This document shows positions 46,731-54,830 of a DNA stretch of 64,000 bases, in pieces. The position numbers were made by a program, and so were the translations under genes. Numbering within the stretch: the stretch's first letter is position 1; the number at the start of each line of letters is the position of its first letter. The notes under the pieces were generated by a model. It searched no databases. It was not told where the DNA came from and worked only from the letters and a program-made list of their open reading frames with translations. Source of the stretch: Aminobacter sp039907765 (lineage in GTDB: Bacteria; Pseudomonadota; Alphaproteobacteria; Rhizobiales; Rhizobiaceae). The stretch is taken from contig NZ_JARDJI010000006.1 in the NCBI RefSeq assembly GCF_039907765.1, forward strand, positions 191,759 through 255,758, in the 5' to 3' direction.

Positions 46731-47201
46731 TCATTTCAGCCGGTTGAGGTCGGCGGCGCGGTTGTCGATGATCGCTTCCATGGAAAAGAAGCCGGTCACC
46801 GTCGCCAGGTCGAAATTGGTGATGAGCTTCTGGTAGAAGGCATCGTATCCGCGCATGCCCCGCGTCACGACCTTGATCAGGTAGTCCCAGTCGCCACCGA
46901 TGCGGTAGAAGTCGATCACCTCCGGCAGGCGCTCCACATGCTTGCGGAAGTCGTCGGCCCATTCCTTCGAATGGTGGCGGGTGCGGATCATCACGAAGAC
47001 GGTGAGGTCGTAGCCCAGCGCCGCCACGTCGATGTCGGCATGGGTGCCGCGGATCAGGCCGGTGGTGTTCAGCCGCTGCAGCCGCCGCCAGCAGGCGTTT
47101 TGCGACAGCCCGACGCGCTCGGCCAAATCGCGCTGCGAGATCGAGCCGTCCTTCTGGAGGCACGACAGGATCTTGCGATCAATTTCATCGATCTTTTCCA
47201 T
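46731..47201 (-). CDS. Lrp/AsnC-family transcriptional regulator
   Basis: 156 residues. The N-terminal HTH is IDEIDRKILSCLQKDGSISQ then RDLAERVGLSQNACWRRLQR; the C-terminal RAM ligand domain includes VIDFYRIGGDWDYLIKVVTR. It is divergent from a class-V aminotransferase across a 126-base gap with an inverted repeat, so it likely regulates that gene in response to an amino acid. The ATG at 47201 begins the homology; a longer start is possible. Confidence 0.92.
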   Translation of the reverse strand: MEKIDEIDRKILSCLQKDGSISQRDLAERVGLSQNACWRRLQRLNTTGLIRGTHADIDVAALGYDLTVFVMIRTRHHSKEWADDFRKHVERLPEVIDFYRIGGDWDYLIKVVTRGMRGYDAFYQKLITNFDLATVTGFFSMEAIIDNRAADLNRLK

Positions 47202-47239
47202 TCTAGCAATCAGATGACACAAATTGCCTGCGCTGTCGC

Positions 47240-47260
47240 GAGAAAACGATAATGTTTCTC
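47240..47260. promoter_or_regulatory. possible Lrp-type operator
   Basis: GAGAAA and TTTCTC flank an AT-rich 9-base centre (ACGATAATG), 67 bases before the aminotransferase start. Confidence 0.45.
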
Positions 47261-47327
47261 CACTGAAACGCGATTAGACTCTTCGTCCATACCGTCGGGA
47301 ACGGTTTTTGGAAGAGGAGCGCGCGAA

Positions 47328-48791
47328 ATGTCTGGCACCACCGGTTTGCTGCAAGGGTTCAGGGAGAGCCTTGCTGCCGGCGATACGGTATCGGCGCTGC
47401 AGGCCGGGCTGGTCGGCCAGAACGCCAGGATCGAAGGGCCGTTCGGCACCAGGACGCTCGTCTATGCCGACTACGTCGCCTCCGGCCGGGCGCTGATGCA
47501 GATCGAGCGCTTCATCCTCGAGGAAGTGCTGCCCTACTACGCCAACAGCCATACCGAGGCCTCCTACTGCGGCGGCTTCATGACCCGCCTGCGCCGCGAG
47601 GCGCGCGCGGTCGTCGCCGATTGCTGCGGGGCCACCAGGGAACACGCCGTCGTCTTCGCCGGCTCAGGTGCCACGGCGGGCCTCAACCGGCTGGTCAAGC
47701 TGCTCGGCGTCGCCGATGCGATGGCGCAGGGCAAGCGCGTGCGCGTCATCATCGGGCCCTACGAGCACCATTCGAACATCCTGCCCTGGCGCGAAAGCGG
47801 CGCCGAGGTGATCGAGATCGCCGAGGCCGCGTCGGGCGGCCCCGACCTGGCGATGCTCGATGCGGCGCTCGCGGTCGAAGCCGACCTCAAGGTCTGCGCC
47901 TTTTCCGCCGCCTCCAACGTCACCGGCATCGTCACCGACGTCGCCGGCGTCACCCGCAGGATCAAGGCCGCAGGTGCCAAGGCGGTGTGGGACTATGCGG
48001 GCGGCGGACCTTATTTGCCCATCGCCATGTCGCCTGCCGAAGGCGCCGAGATCGACGCGCTCGTCGTCTCGCCGCACAAGTTCATCGGCGGGCCGGGAGC
48101 GTCGGGCGTGCTGATCGTTCGCCGCGATGCGGTGACGACCACGAAGCCGTCCTGGCCGGGCGGCGGCACCGTCAAGTTCGTCTCGTCGACGGCGCACGAC
48201 TACAGCGACAGCCTCGAAACGCGCGAGGAGGCGGGCACGCCCAACGTCGTCGGCGACATCCGCGCCGCGCTGGCCTTCCTGGTCAAGGAGGCGATCGGTG
48301 TCGACGCCATGCAGGCGCGCAACGCCGAGCTTACCCGCCGCGCGGTCGCGGCCTGGCAGGGCGTGGATCGGCTGGAACTGCTGGGCTCGCTCGAACCCGG
48401 CCGGTTGCCGATCTTCTCGTTCCGGGTGCGCAACGGCCAGGGCGGCTACGTTCACCAGCAGCTCGTCACCCGGATGCTGAGCGACCGGTTCGGCATCCAG
48501 GCGCGCGGCGGCTGCGCCTGCGCCGGCCCCTATGTGCATCGGCTGCTCGCCATCGGCGAAGAGGAATCGCAGCGGATGCGCGCGGCGATTCTCGCCGGCG
48601 ACGAGATGAAGAAGCCCGGCTTCACCCGGCTCAACTTCAGTGTCCTGCTCAGCGAGGACAAGATCTCCTTCATCCTTGATTCGGTCGCGCAGCTCGCCGG
48701 CGACGCCGCGCGCTACGAAGGCCAGTACGACCTCGATCCGGGCCGGGCCATCTTCTCCCCGCGCAGCGTCGAAATGGCCATGGCGGTTTAG
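47328..48791 (+). CDS. aminotransferase class V, cysteine desulfurase-like
   Basis: 487 residues. PLP lysine in LVVSPHKFIGGPGASGVL (near 247), GPYEHHSNILPWRESGAEVI and a cysteine-bearing loop RGGCACAGPYVHRL (near 390), where SufS/IscS carry the persulfide cysteine. It is longer than SufS (about 400), with extra N- and C-terminal parts. It could be a cysteine desulfurase or lyase of the CsdA/NifS-like branch not tied to Fe-S assembly genes. GAGGAG lies before the ATG; the divergent Lrp protein is the likely regulator. Confidence 0.87.
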   Translation: MSGTTGLLQGFRESLAAGDTVSALQAGLVGQNARIEGPFGTRTLVYADYVASGRALMQIERFILEEVLPYYANSHTEASYCGGFMTRLRREARAVVADCCGATREHAVVFAGSGATAGLNRLVKLLGVADAMAQGKRVRVIIGPYEHHSNILPWRESGAEVIEIAEAASGGPDLAMLDAALAVEADLKVCAFSAASNVTGIVTDVAGVTRRIKAAGAKAVWDYAGGGPYLPIAMSPAEGAEIDALVVSPHKFIGGPGASGVLIVRRDAVTTTKPSWPGGGTVKFVSSTAHDYSDSLETREEAGTPNVVGDIRAALAFLVKEAIGVDAMQARNAELTRRAVAAWQGVDRLELLGSLEPGRLPIFSFRVRNGQGGYVHQQLVTRMLSDRFGIQARGGCACAGPYVHRLLAIGEEESQRMRAAILAGDEMKKPGFTRLNFSVLLSEDKISFILDSVAQLAGDAARYEGQYDLDPGRAIFSPRSVEMAMAV

Positions 48792-48820
48792 CGGCAACTT
48801 GGCAGGACCACCCACAACGA

Positions 48821-48848
48821 AAAACGCCGGCATTGCTGCCGGCGTTTT
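48821..48848. terminator. bidirectional intrinsic terminator
   Basis: AAAACGCCGGCA pairs perfectly with TGCCGGCGTTTT around loop TTGC (12 bp), between the convergent aminotransferase and GapR genes. Confidence 0.92.
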
Positions 48849-48872
48849 GCATTCCGAAAGGAACCGGCGGCC

Positions 48873-49133
48873 TCAGGCCATGCCGAGGGCGGCCTTGTAG
48901 AGGTCGAGGATCGATTCTTCTTCCGCTCGCTCGTTCTGGTCCTGCTTGCGCAGGCGGATCAGCGTGCGGATCGCCTTGGTGTCGAAGCCGGTGCCCTTGG
49001 CCTCGGCATAGACGTCCTTGATGTCGTCGGCGATGGTCTTCTTCTCTTCCTCGAGGCGCTCGATGCGCTCGATGAAGGCGCGCAGCTGGCCGGCGGCAAC
49101 AGTCTGGCTGGTCTCGGTGATTTCGTCGGCCAT
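48873..49133 (-). CDS. gapR: GapR-like DNA-binding protein (DUF2312)
   Basis: 86 residues, mainly helical. VAAGQLRAFIERIERLEEEK, then VYAEAKGTGFDTKAIRTLIR and LRKQDQNERAEEESILDLY match the Caulobacter GapR/DUF2312 family. GapR binds overtwisted AT-rich DNA ahead of replication and transcription and is near-universal in alphaproteobacteria. It follows the DUF1244 gene by 139 bases on the same strand; that gap shows nothing else. Confidence 0.92.
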   Translation of the reverse strand: MADEITETSQTVAAGQLRAFIERIERLEEEKKTIADDIKDVYAEAKGTGFDTKAIRTLIRLRKQDQNERAEEESILDLYKAALGMA

Positions 49134-49272
49134 GGGGCACTCCGCGAACTTGTGACTGGGAAAGGCGCTGAGTCGTGCGCCACGGAATTTCGGCGGGTTC
49201 GATGCCTGATGATGCGTGGAGGGTCAAGGGCAAGCCGTGGCGCAACCGACACATCGCGGCGGAATCGGTGGT

Positions 49273-49581
49273 TCAGTGGTCCTTCGGGCGGTTGGCCTCG
49301 AAGGCTGCCTTCTGGGCGTCGGTCGCCTCGCGCTGGTGCTTCGCCTGCCATTCGGCATAGGGCATGCCATAGACGATCTCGCGCGACGCTTCCTTGGAAA
49401 GCTCGACGCCGGCCGCGCCGGCGGCATCGCGATACCAGTTGGACAGGCAGTTGCGGCAGAAGCCGGCGAGGTTCATCAGGTCGATGTTCTGGACGTCCGA
49501 GCGCTCGCTCAGATGTTCGAGCAGACGGCGGAAGGCGGCTGCCTCGAAGTCGCGCTTCTGCGCCTCGGTGAGATCGACCAT
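49273..49581 (-). CDS. DUF1244-family protein
   Basis: 102 residues. AAAFRRLLEHLSERSDVQNI, MNLAGFCRNCLSNWY and EIVYGMPYAEWQAKHQ are characteristic of DUF1244, a small family in proteobacteria without an assigned function; the CRNC motif suggests a metal or redox site. Strong AAGGAGG ribosome-binding site directly before the ATG at 49581. It probably shares a transcript with the amidohydrolase gene 11 bases upstream. Confidence 0.9.
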   Translation of the reverse strand: MVDLTEAQKRDFEAAAFRRLLEHLSERSDVQNIDLMNLAGFCRNCLSNWYRDAAGAAGVELSKEASREIVYGMPYAEWQAKHQREATDAQKAAFEANRPKDH

Positions 49582-49592
49582 CCTGTCCTCCT

Positions 49593-50390
49593 TCACAGCG
49601 GCCCGGTGCGCGAGCCGAATTGCCTGACCTCGTGTATATCGGGCCGCCGGTTGATGGCGTCAACGATGGGTTCCAGCCGCCCGGCCCAGGCGGCGGCGCC
49701 GGCCTCGTCGCCGATCAGGTCCTGGCGGATCTCGATCAGGGCATGGGCGAAGCCGTTGACGATGGCGTGGCGGAACATGGTGTCGCCGCGCAGCGCGCCG
49801 TCATAGGGCTCGTTGTCGCCGACCACCAGGGCAGGGTCTTCCGCCAGCATCTCGATCAGCGGCCAGGCGGCGCGGTGGTCCATGTCCCAGAGCACGCCCG
49901 CATGCCACGGCCTGGCGCGGCCCTGCATCACCGGCGTGAAGGAGTGGATCGACAAGAGGAACGGCGCGGTGCCGGTGCTCTGGTGCACCGAGGCGACCAT
50001 GGCGCCGACGGCGTCGTGGTAGGGACGGTAGAAATTGTCGAGGCGCCGTTCGCGCTCCTCGTCCGACATCGGGTAATTGCCCGGAATGACCGAGCCGTCA
50101 TAGAGCTGGCGGATCAGGGTGGGGTCGTCCTCGCCGCGATTGGGGTCGATCAAGAGCCGCGAGAAATTGGCCAGCACCGCCGGCACGCCGAGCAGCGCCG
50201 CCAGCCTGCGCGTCACCTGTTCGGCGCCGATGTCGTAGGCGATGTGGCGGTCGAATTCCTCCGGCGGGAGACCGAGATCGCCATATTCCTGCGGAAGGTC
50301 GCGGCGGGCATGGTCGCAAATCAGCACGAGGCCTTGGCGGCGGTCGCCTTCGACGATGTCGAAAGGGGCAAAAAGGGCTGTTCGCGTCAT
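49593..50390 (-). CDS. N-formylglutamate amidohydrolase-family protein
   Basis: 265 residues. LVLICDHARRDLPQEYGDLG near the N-terminus, HIAYDIGAEQVTRRLAALLG, LLIDPNRGEDDPTLI and LSIHSFTPVM carry the family histidine and acidic residues. HutG-like members hydrolyse N-formylglutamate in histidine breakdown, but no hut genes are near, so another N-acyl substrate is possible. The start at 50390 is set by homology; the frame is open 47 codons further without a ribosome-binding site. Confidence 0.87.
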   Translation of the reverse strand: MTRTALFAPFDIVEGDRRQGLVLICDHARRDLPQEYGDLGLPPEEFDRHIAYDIGAEQVTRRLAALLGVPAVLANFSRLLIDPNRGEDDPTLIRQLYDGSVIPGNYPMSDEERERRLDNFYRPYHDAVGAMVASVHQSTGTAPFLLSIHSFTPVMQGRARPWHAGVLWDMDHRAAWPLIEMLAEDPALVVGDNEPYDGALRGDTMFRHAIVNGFAHALIEIRQDLIGDEAGAAAWAGRLEPIVDAINRRPDIHEVRQFGSRTGPL

Positions 50391-50603
50391 CGGCGGCAAT
50401 TTGTCCTTGGGCGGTCCCGCGGGCGCCGGCGCGACCGGCGCTGCGGTGGGGATATGTGCTAACGCCGTTGTTTTGCCAACCTTTTTTCGAATATGCCAGA
50501 TGGGGCGGCAAATCACGCGGGACGCGCTCATCTAAATCGATTGGATAAGCTCATTGCCGCGCGTTGACATGCGCCCGGACATTGCCGAAAAGGGGCACCT
50601 AAT

Positions 50604-51122
50604 ATGCAGAACACGTCGAAGAGGGGCATCGGGATGGGATACGTCGGGGGGCCGCGCCTGCGCTCAACCGTCGCAGCGCTCTCCCTGTTTCTCGCTGTCC
50701 CGCTCATTGCCGCCGTCGCCGCGACGCCGGCCAGCGCCGATTTCCGCGTCTGCAACGCGACGCAGAACCTCGTCGGCGTCGGCATCGGCTACCGCGCCAA
50801 GACCGGCTGGATCACCGAGGGCTGGTGGCACATCGAAGGCTCGACCTGCAAGACGCTGATCGAAGGGCCGCTGTCATCGAGGTTTTACTATCTCTATGCA
50901 GAAGATGCCGAGCGCGGCGGCCGCTGGGACGGTCCGATCACCATGTGCGTGGCCGAGAAAGAGTTCAAGATTGCCGGCGTGACCGACTGCGTGGCGCGCG
51001 GTTTCCAGCGCGCCGGCTTCCAGGAATACGATACGGGCGAGCAGGCGAACTGGATGGTCCAGCTCACCGACGAACCCGCAACGGGCGGCGCCACAGCCGC
51101 CTCGGGAACGAACGGTCAATGA
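50604..51122 (+). CDS. DUF1036 exported protein
   Basis: 172 residues. A signal peptide (hydrophobic about 21-40, ASA cleavage near 46) is followed by a DUF1036 domain: DFRVCNATQNLVGVGIGYRA, ITEGWWHIEGSTCKTLIEGP and YYLYAEDAERGGRWDG. Four cysteines in the mature part could form disulfides. The family is common in alphaproteobacteria, unknown in function. It overlaps the pyk start by four bases (ATGA), suggesting coupling. Confidence 0.9.
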   Translation: MQNTSKRGIGMGYVGGPRLRSTVAALSLFLAVPLIAAVAATPASADFRVCNATQNLVGVGIGYRAKTGWITEGWWHIEGSTCKTLIEGPLSSRFYYLYAEDAERGGRWDGPITMCVAEKEFKIAGVTDCVARGFQRAGFQEYDTGEQANWMVQLTDEPATGGATAASGTNGQ

Positions 51123-52555
51123 GACGCAGCCGCAAGGTCAAGATACTCGCAACACTCGGCCCCGCCTCCTCCGACGAGGCGATGATCCGAAGGCTCTTCG
51201 AGGCGGGAGCCGACGTCTTCCGCATCAACATGAGCCATACCGACCATGATTCGATGCGCACGCTCGTCGGCCGCATCCGCAAGGTCGAGGGCGACGTGGG
51301 CCGGCCGATCGGCATCCTCGCCGACCTGCAGGGGCCCAAGCTCCGCGTCGGCAAGTTCGCCAACGGCAAGGAAGAGCTGACCGTCGGCCAGACCTTCACC
51401 CTCGACGACAATCCCGAGTTCGGAACGTCGAGCCGCGTGCACCTGCCGCATCCCGAGATCCTCAAGTCGGTGCAGGCCGGCCATCGCCTGCTGATCGACG
51501 ACGGCAAGCTCGAACTCAAGGCAACCAAGGCCGACGGCAGGTCGATCGTCTGCACCGTCGTCGCCGGCACCAGGATTTCCGACAAGAAGGGCGTCAGCCT
51601 GCCCGACACCGACCTGCCGGTCGGCGCGCTGACCGAAAAGGACCGCAAGGACCTCGACGCGGTGCTCGAAACCGGCGTCGACTGGGTGGCGCTGTCGTTC
51701 ATCCAGCGCCCCGAGGACCTGGCCGAGGCCCGCAAGATCGCGCAAGGGCGCGCGCTGTTGCTCTCCAAGATCGAGAAGCCGCAGGCGGTCGCCCGGCTCG
51801 CCGAGATCATCGACCTGTCCGATGCCCTGATGGTCGCCCGCGGCGACCTCGGCGTCGAGATGCCGATCGAGGCGGTTCCCGGTATCCAGAAGCAGATCAC
51901 CCGCGCCGCCCGCCGCGCCGGCAAACCGGTGGTCGTCGCCACCCAGATGCTGGAATCGATGATCACCGCACCGGTGCCGACCCGCGCCGAGGTCTCCGAC
52001 GTGGCGACCGCCGTGTTCGAAGGTGCGGACGCCATCATGCTGTCGGCCGAATCCGCCGCCGGGCAATACCCGGTCGAGTCGGTGGCGACCATGGACCGCA
52101 TCGCCCAGCAGGTCGAGAAGGACCCGACCTATCCGGGCATCATCAACGCCCAGCGCTCGCAGCCGGAGCCGACCGGCGCCGACGCCATTTCGCTCGCCGC
52201 GCGTGAAATCGCCGAGACGCTGAAGCTGTCGGCGATCGTCACCTACACCGCTTCGGGCACCACCGGCCTGCGCGCGGCGCGCGAGCGGCCGCAGGTGCCG
52301 ATCATCGCGCTGTCGCCGATCGTCGACACGGCGCGCCGCCTGTCGCTCCTGTGGGGCACGCACTGCGTCGTCTCGCCCGACGCCGTGGATCTCGACGACA
52401 TGGTCGATCGCGCCTGCAACGTCGCGTTCAACGAAGGCTTTGCCGGCGCCGGCGACCGGATCATCATCACGGCCGGCGTGCCGCTGAGGACGCCCGGCTC
52501 CACCAACATGCTGCGCATCGCCTATGTCGGGCCGGGCGGCAAGGGAAGCAGGTGA
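51119..52555 (+). CDS. pyk: pyruvate kinase
   Basis: 478 residues, full length. KILATLGPASSDE, VFRINMSHTDHD, the substrate loop LADLQGPKLRVGKF, the catalytic SKIEKPQAVARLAEI and LMVARGDLGVEMP, and the C-terminal allosteric domain (IVTYTASGTTGLRAARERPQ) are intact. It makes ATP and pyruvate from phosphoenolpyruvate. It starts in the DUF1036 stop. Confidence 0.97.
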   Translation: MRRSRKVKILATLGPASSDEAMIRRLFEAGADVFRINMSHTDHDSMRTLVGRIRKVEGDVGRPIGILADLQGPKLRVGKFANGKEELTVGQTFTLDDNPEFGTSSRVHLPHPEILKSVQAGHRLLIDDGKLELKATKADGRSIVCTVVAGTRISDKKGVSLPDTDLPVGALTEKDRKDLDAVLETGVDWVALSFIQRPEDLAEARKIAQGRALLLSKIEKPQAVARLAEIIDLSDALMVARGDLGVEMPIEAVPGIQKQITRAARRAGKPVVVATQMLESMITAPVPTRAEVSDVATAVFEGADAIMLSAESAAGQYPVESVATMDRIAQQVEKDPTYPGIINAQRSQPEPTGADAISLAAREIAETLKLSAIVTYTASGTTGLRAARERPQVPIIALSPIVDTARRLSLLWGTHCVVSPDAVDLDDMVDRACNVAFNEGFAGAGDRIIITAGVPLRTPGSTNMLRIAYVGPGGKGSR

Positions 52556-52655
52556 GCGAATAGGGAATAGCGAAGTAGTGAGTAGGGAATAGAGACCCCT
52601 GCCGTTCCAGGCAGGCACGCCCGACTACTCTCTACTCACCATTCGCTACTCACTC
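52556..52655. repeat. degenerate GTGAGTAG/GGAATAG repeat with inverted halves
   Basis: The left half has GCGAATAGGGAATAGCGAAG and GTAGTGAGTAGGGAATAGAG; the right half, TACTCTCTACTCACCATTCG then CTACTCACTCCC, is its rough reverse complement. The repeat includes the last codons (GVSSEW) and stop of the hydrolase gene on the minus strand. Confidence 0.75.
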
Positions 52656-53697
52656 CCGCGGCCTTCTCGTTCACGCACCCTGCCGCATGCACGTCGCCGG
52701 CAATCCGCGCCTCGACGGCGCGGGCCGTCGCCTGCAGGTCACGCGGCTGGCCGGCGAGTTTTTCGACGGCCGCCACGACCAGCTCCGGCGCCACCCAGTC
52801 CGGCTTGTGGCCGAGGTTCCTGACCCAGACCATCTCGGCGTCCGCAATGTCGCGTGCGAGCCCGACGGAATGGATCTCCTCGTAGACGACCGTGTCCTCG
52901 TCGCCCGAGATCACCACCGTCGGCACGCCGATGCCGCGATAGCGCGGCGCTGCCGCGAGCACGTGCCGGTACAGCCCTTCGACATCGATCGCATTCGCCA
53001 GGAACGCCTGCGGTCGCAGCACCAGTTTGATCGAGGCGTCGTCGACATAGGCTTGCGGCACCTGGTTGGGCGAGAAGACGCACGTGGTCGCGGCACCGAT
53101 GCGCATCAGCCCTGCCGGGTTGGCGATCGTTTCCGCGAAGATGCGGCCGATCACCGGCATGGCGCTCAAGCTGTAATACCAGGAGGTGCCGCCGCCCGGC
53201 CAGGGATGCGTCGCCGCCGACAGGAACAGCAGGCCACGCGTCTTCCCGGGATGTTCGAGCGCAAACGTCGCGGCCACCGCGCCGCCGAACGAATGGCCGA
53301 CGATGATCGCCTCCTCGATGCCGAGCCTGTCCATCAGGGCCGCGATGGTGGCCGACTGCTCCGTCGGGTCCTCGTTGTCGCCCCGCCCGCGGCCCGACCA
53401 GCCGTGGCCCGGCCGGTCGAAGAACAGCATCTCGGCGCGGCCTTCGAACCGTGGCCTCAGCGGCAGCATCTGGTCCTTCAGATTGGCACTCGCACCGTGG
53501 ATGAACACAAGTGCCGGCAGGTCGCCGCCGGGCGGTGCGGGCACGTGCACGTAGTGGATCCCGGCGCCGGCGATGTCGACGAAGCTGCCCGTCGGCGGGT
53601 TGCGTCGCTCGATCAGCCTCGATGCCACACGGGTTGCGCCCGCAAGCGCCAGCACCAGCGCAAGCAGCAGGACCAGGATCGCGGTGAGAATGTTCAT
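52636..53697 (-). CDS. alpha/beta hydrolase
   Basis: 353 residues with an N-terminal membrane anchor or signal (about 4-22). The fold is shown by LVFIHGASANLKDQM (oxyanion region), the nucleophile elbow IVGHSFGGAVAA (Ser near 137), the acid in VISGDEDTVVYEE and the histidine in VRNLGHKPDW. The substrate is unknown; the closest general type is epoxide hydrolase/haloperoxidase-like esterases. Its last six or so codons are made of a repeat sequence, and a second repeat array flanks its start, so the gene sits between repeat blocks. Confidence 0.87.
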   Translation of the reverse strand: MNILTAILVLLLALVLALAGATRVASRLIERRNPPTGSFVDIAGAGIHYVHVPAPPGGDLPALVFIHGASANLKDQMLPLRPRFEGRAEMLFFDRPGHGWSGRGRGDNEDPTEQSATIAALMDRLGIEEAIIVGHSFGGAVAATFALEHPGKTRGLLFLSAATHPWPGGGTSWYYSLSAMPVIGRIFAETIANPAGLMRIGAATTCVFSPNQVPQAYVDDASIKLVLRPQAFLANAIDVEGLYRHVLAAAPRYRGIGVPTVVISGDEDTVVYEEIHSVGLARDIADAEMVWVRNLGHKPDWVAPELVVAAVEKLAGQPRDLQATARAVEARIAGDVHAAGCVNEKAAGVSSEW

Positions 53698-53748
53698 GCG
53701 GCTCGTGGGAGGGAGGAGAGGCTGGGAAGTGGGGGAGTACGGCAGTAA

Positions 53749-53864
53749 GGGAGTAGGGGAGTAGGGGAGTAGGGGAGTAGGGAAATGGGGCAGCAGGGCA
53801 AGATGGCAGCAGACAAGGTCATTCTGCCGTATCTGCCCTACTCCCCTACTCCCCTACTCCCCTA
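53749..53864. repeat. inverted arrays of the octamer GGGAGTAG
   Basis: Four exact tandem copies of GGGAGTAG fill 53749-53780; three exact copies of the reverse complement CTACTCCC fill 53838-53861, followed by CTA. Looser related units lie to the left (53728-53748). The arrays could fold into a long hairpin. The right array ends at the stop codon of the TPR gene. Confidence 0.9.
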
Positions 53865-54446
53865 TCAAATTCCTTCGCCGGCCAGCTCTTCCGACAGCCG
53901 CGACACCTCGTTCTGGGCGTTGCGCAGCATCGGGTAGATGTCGAGCACGCGCTGCCAGGCCTTGAGCGCCAGTTCGTCGCGCCCGGTCGCCGTCATGATC
54001 TGGGCCATGCCCGACAGCGCGCCGAAATGCCGGGGCTCGAGTTCGAGCGTGTGCTCGATGTCGGACATCGACTTGCGATAATTCTGCATCAGGAAGTGCA
54101 CGGTGGCGCGGCGGTTCCAGCCTTCGGCATAGCTGGGGTCGAGCGTGACGATCTGGTCGAGGAAATCGAGCGCGACGTCGTATTTCTTGGCTTCTATGGC
54201 CTGTTGCGACCACAGCATCATCAGGTCGACGGAAGAGCTGCCGGACTTGTTCCACTCATCCCAGATGCGGCTGGCAATGCGCTCGGCGGCCTTTTCGTTG
54301 CGCTCCCGCTTCAGCTCGGAAAACAGGACCTGCAGCGGGTTTTCCGCCTTGGCCACCGCTGCGCTGCTTGGCGTTTCGGCCAATAGCGCCCCGGGCGACA
54401 GGCTGGCTGTTAGCACCAGGGCAAAAATGGCAAAAACGTTCCGCAT
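53865..54446 (-). CDS. exported TPR-repeat protein
   Basis: 193 residues. A signal peptide (FAIFALVLTASLSPGALLA) precedes tetratricopeptide repeats: AIEAKKYDVALDFLDQIVTL, SYAEGWNRRATVHFLMQNYR and ALSGMAQIMTATGRDELALK (about 85-180). Such periplasmic TPR proteins serve as adaptors; no partner is visible. Its stop codon abuts the octamer repeat array. Confidence 0.88.
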   Translation of the reverse strand: MRNVFAIFALVLTASLSPGALLAETPSSAAVAKAENPLQVLFSELKRERNEKAAERIASRIWDEWNKSGSSSVDLMMLWSQQAIEAKKYDVALDFLDQIVTLDPSYAEGWNRRATVHFLMQNYRKSMSDIEHTLELEPRHFGALSGMAQIMTATGRDELALKAWQRVLDIYPMLRNAQNEVSRLSEELAGEGI

Positions 54447-54525
54447 GCGGAAATTCTAGACCCCCGCATGGGAACGTCAAACTGAAATTGCCGTGATGCG
54501 CCGGCCGCAGGCGGCCGGGCCTACA

Positions 54526-54651
54526 TCAGCCCTGGCGAGCCTTGTAGCGCGGGGCGGTCTTGTTGATGATGTAGATGCGGCCCTTGCGACGAACCAGCTG
54601 GCAGTCACGGTGGCGGCCCTTGAGCGCTTTGAGCGAATTCTTGATCTTCAT
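54526..54651 (-). CDS. rpmJ: 50S ribosomal protein L36
   Basis: A 41-residue gene: it begins MKIKNSLKALKGRHRDCQLV and ends NKTAPRYKARQG. It has one cysteine and lacks the zinc ribbon of the 37-38-residue form, so it is the C-minus/YkgO-like type that alphaproteobacteria use as their standard L36. It stands alone between the TPR gene and purK. The ribosome-binding site is weak (GGGTCAGTGAC). A GCGCGC hairpin lies about 50-65 bases upstream (54699-54716). Confidence 0.95.
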   Translation of the reverse strand: MKIKNSLKALKGRHRDCQLVRRKGRIYIINKTAPRYKARQG

Positions 54652-54830
54652 GTCACTGACCCGTCGATGGGGCCCATCAGTCGGGCCGAAACAAAAGCGC
54701 GCCAAACAGCGCGCCCAAATTGTGTGTCTGGCTCATAGACGAGGAGTCGCGGCCAGTCAACCGCGGGCGTGGCATTCCGTAGCCCTTTCCTGCAGCGCAT
54801 TTGCGGCGCTGCAGTCGGCTAGCCGGCTCG

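Noticed and set aside
53749..53864. Tandem arrays taken as a CRISPR array
   Set aside because: The units are 8 bases long and contiguous, with no unique spacers and no cas genes nearby.
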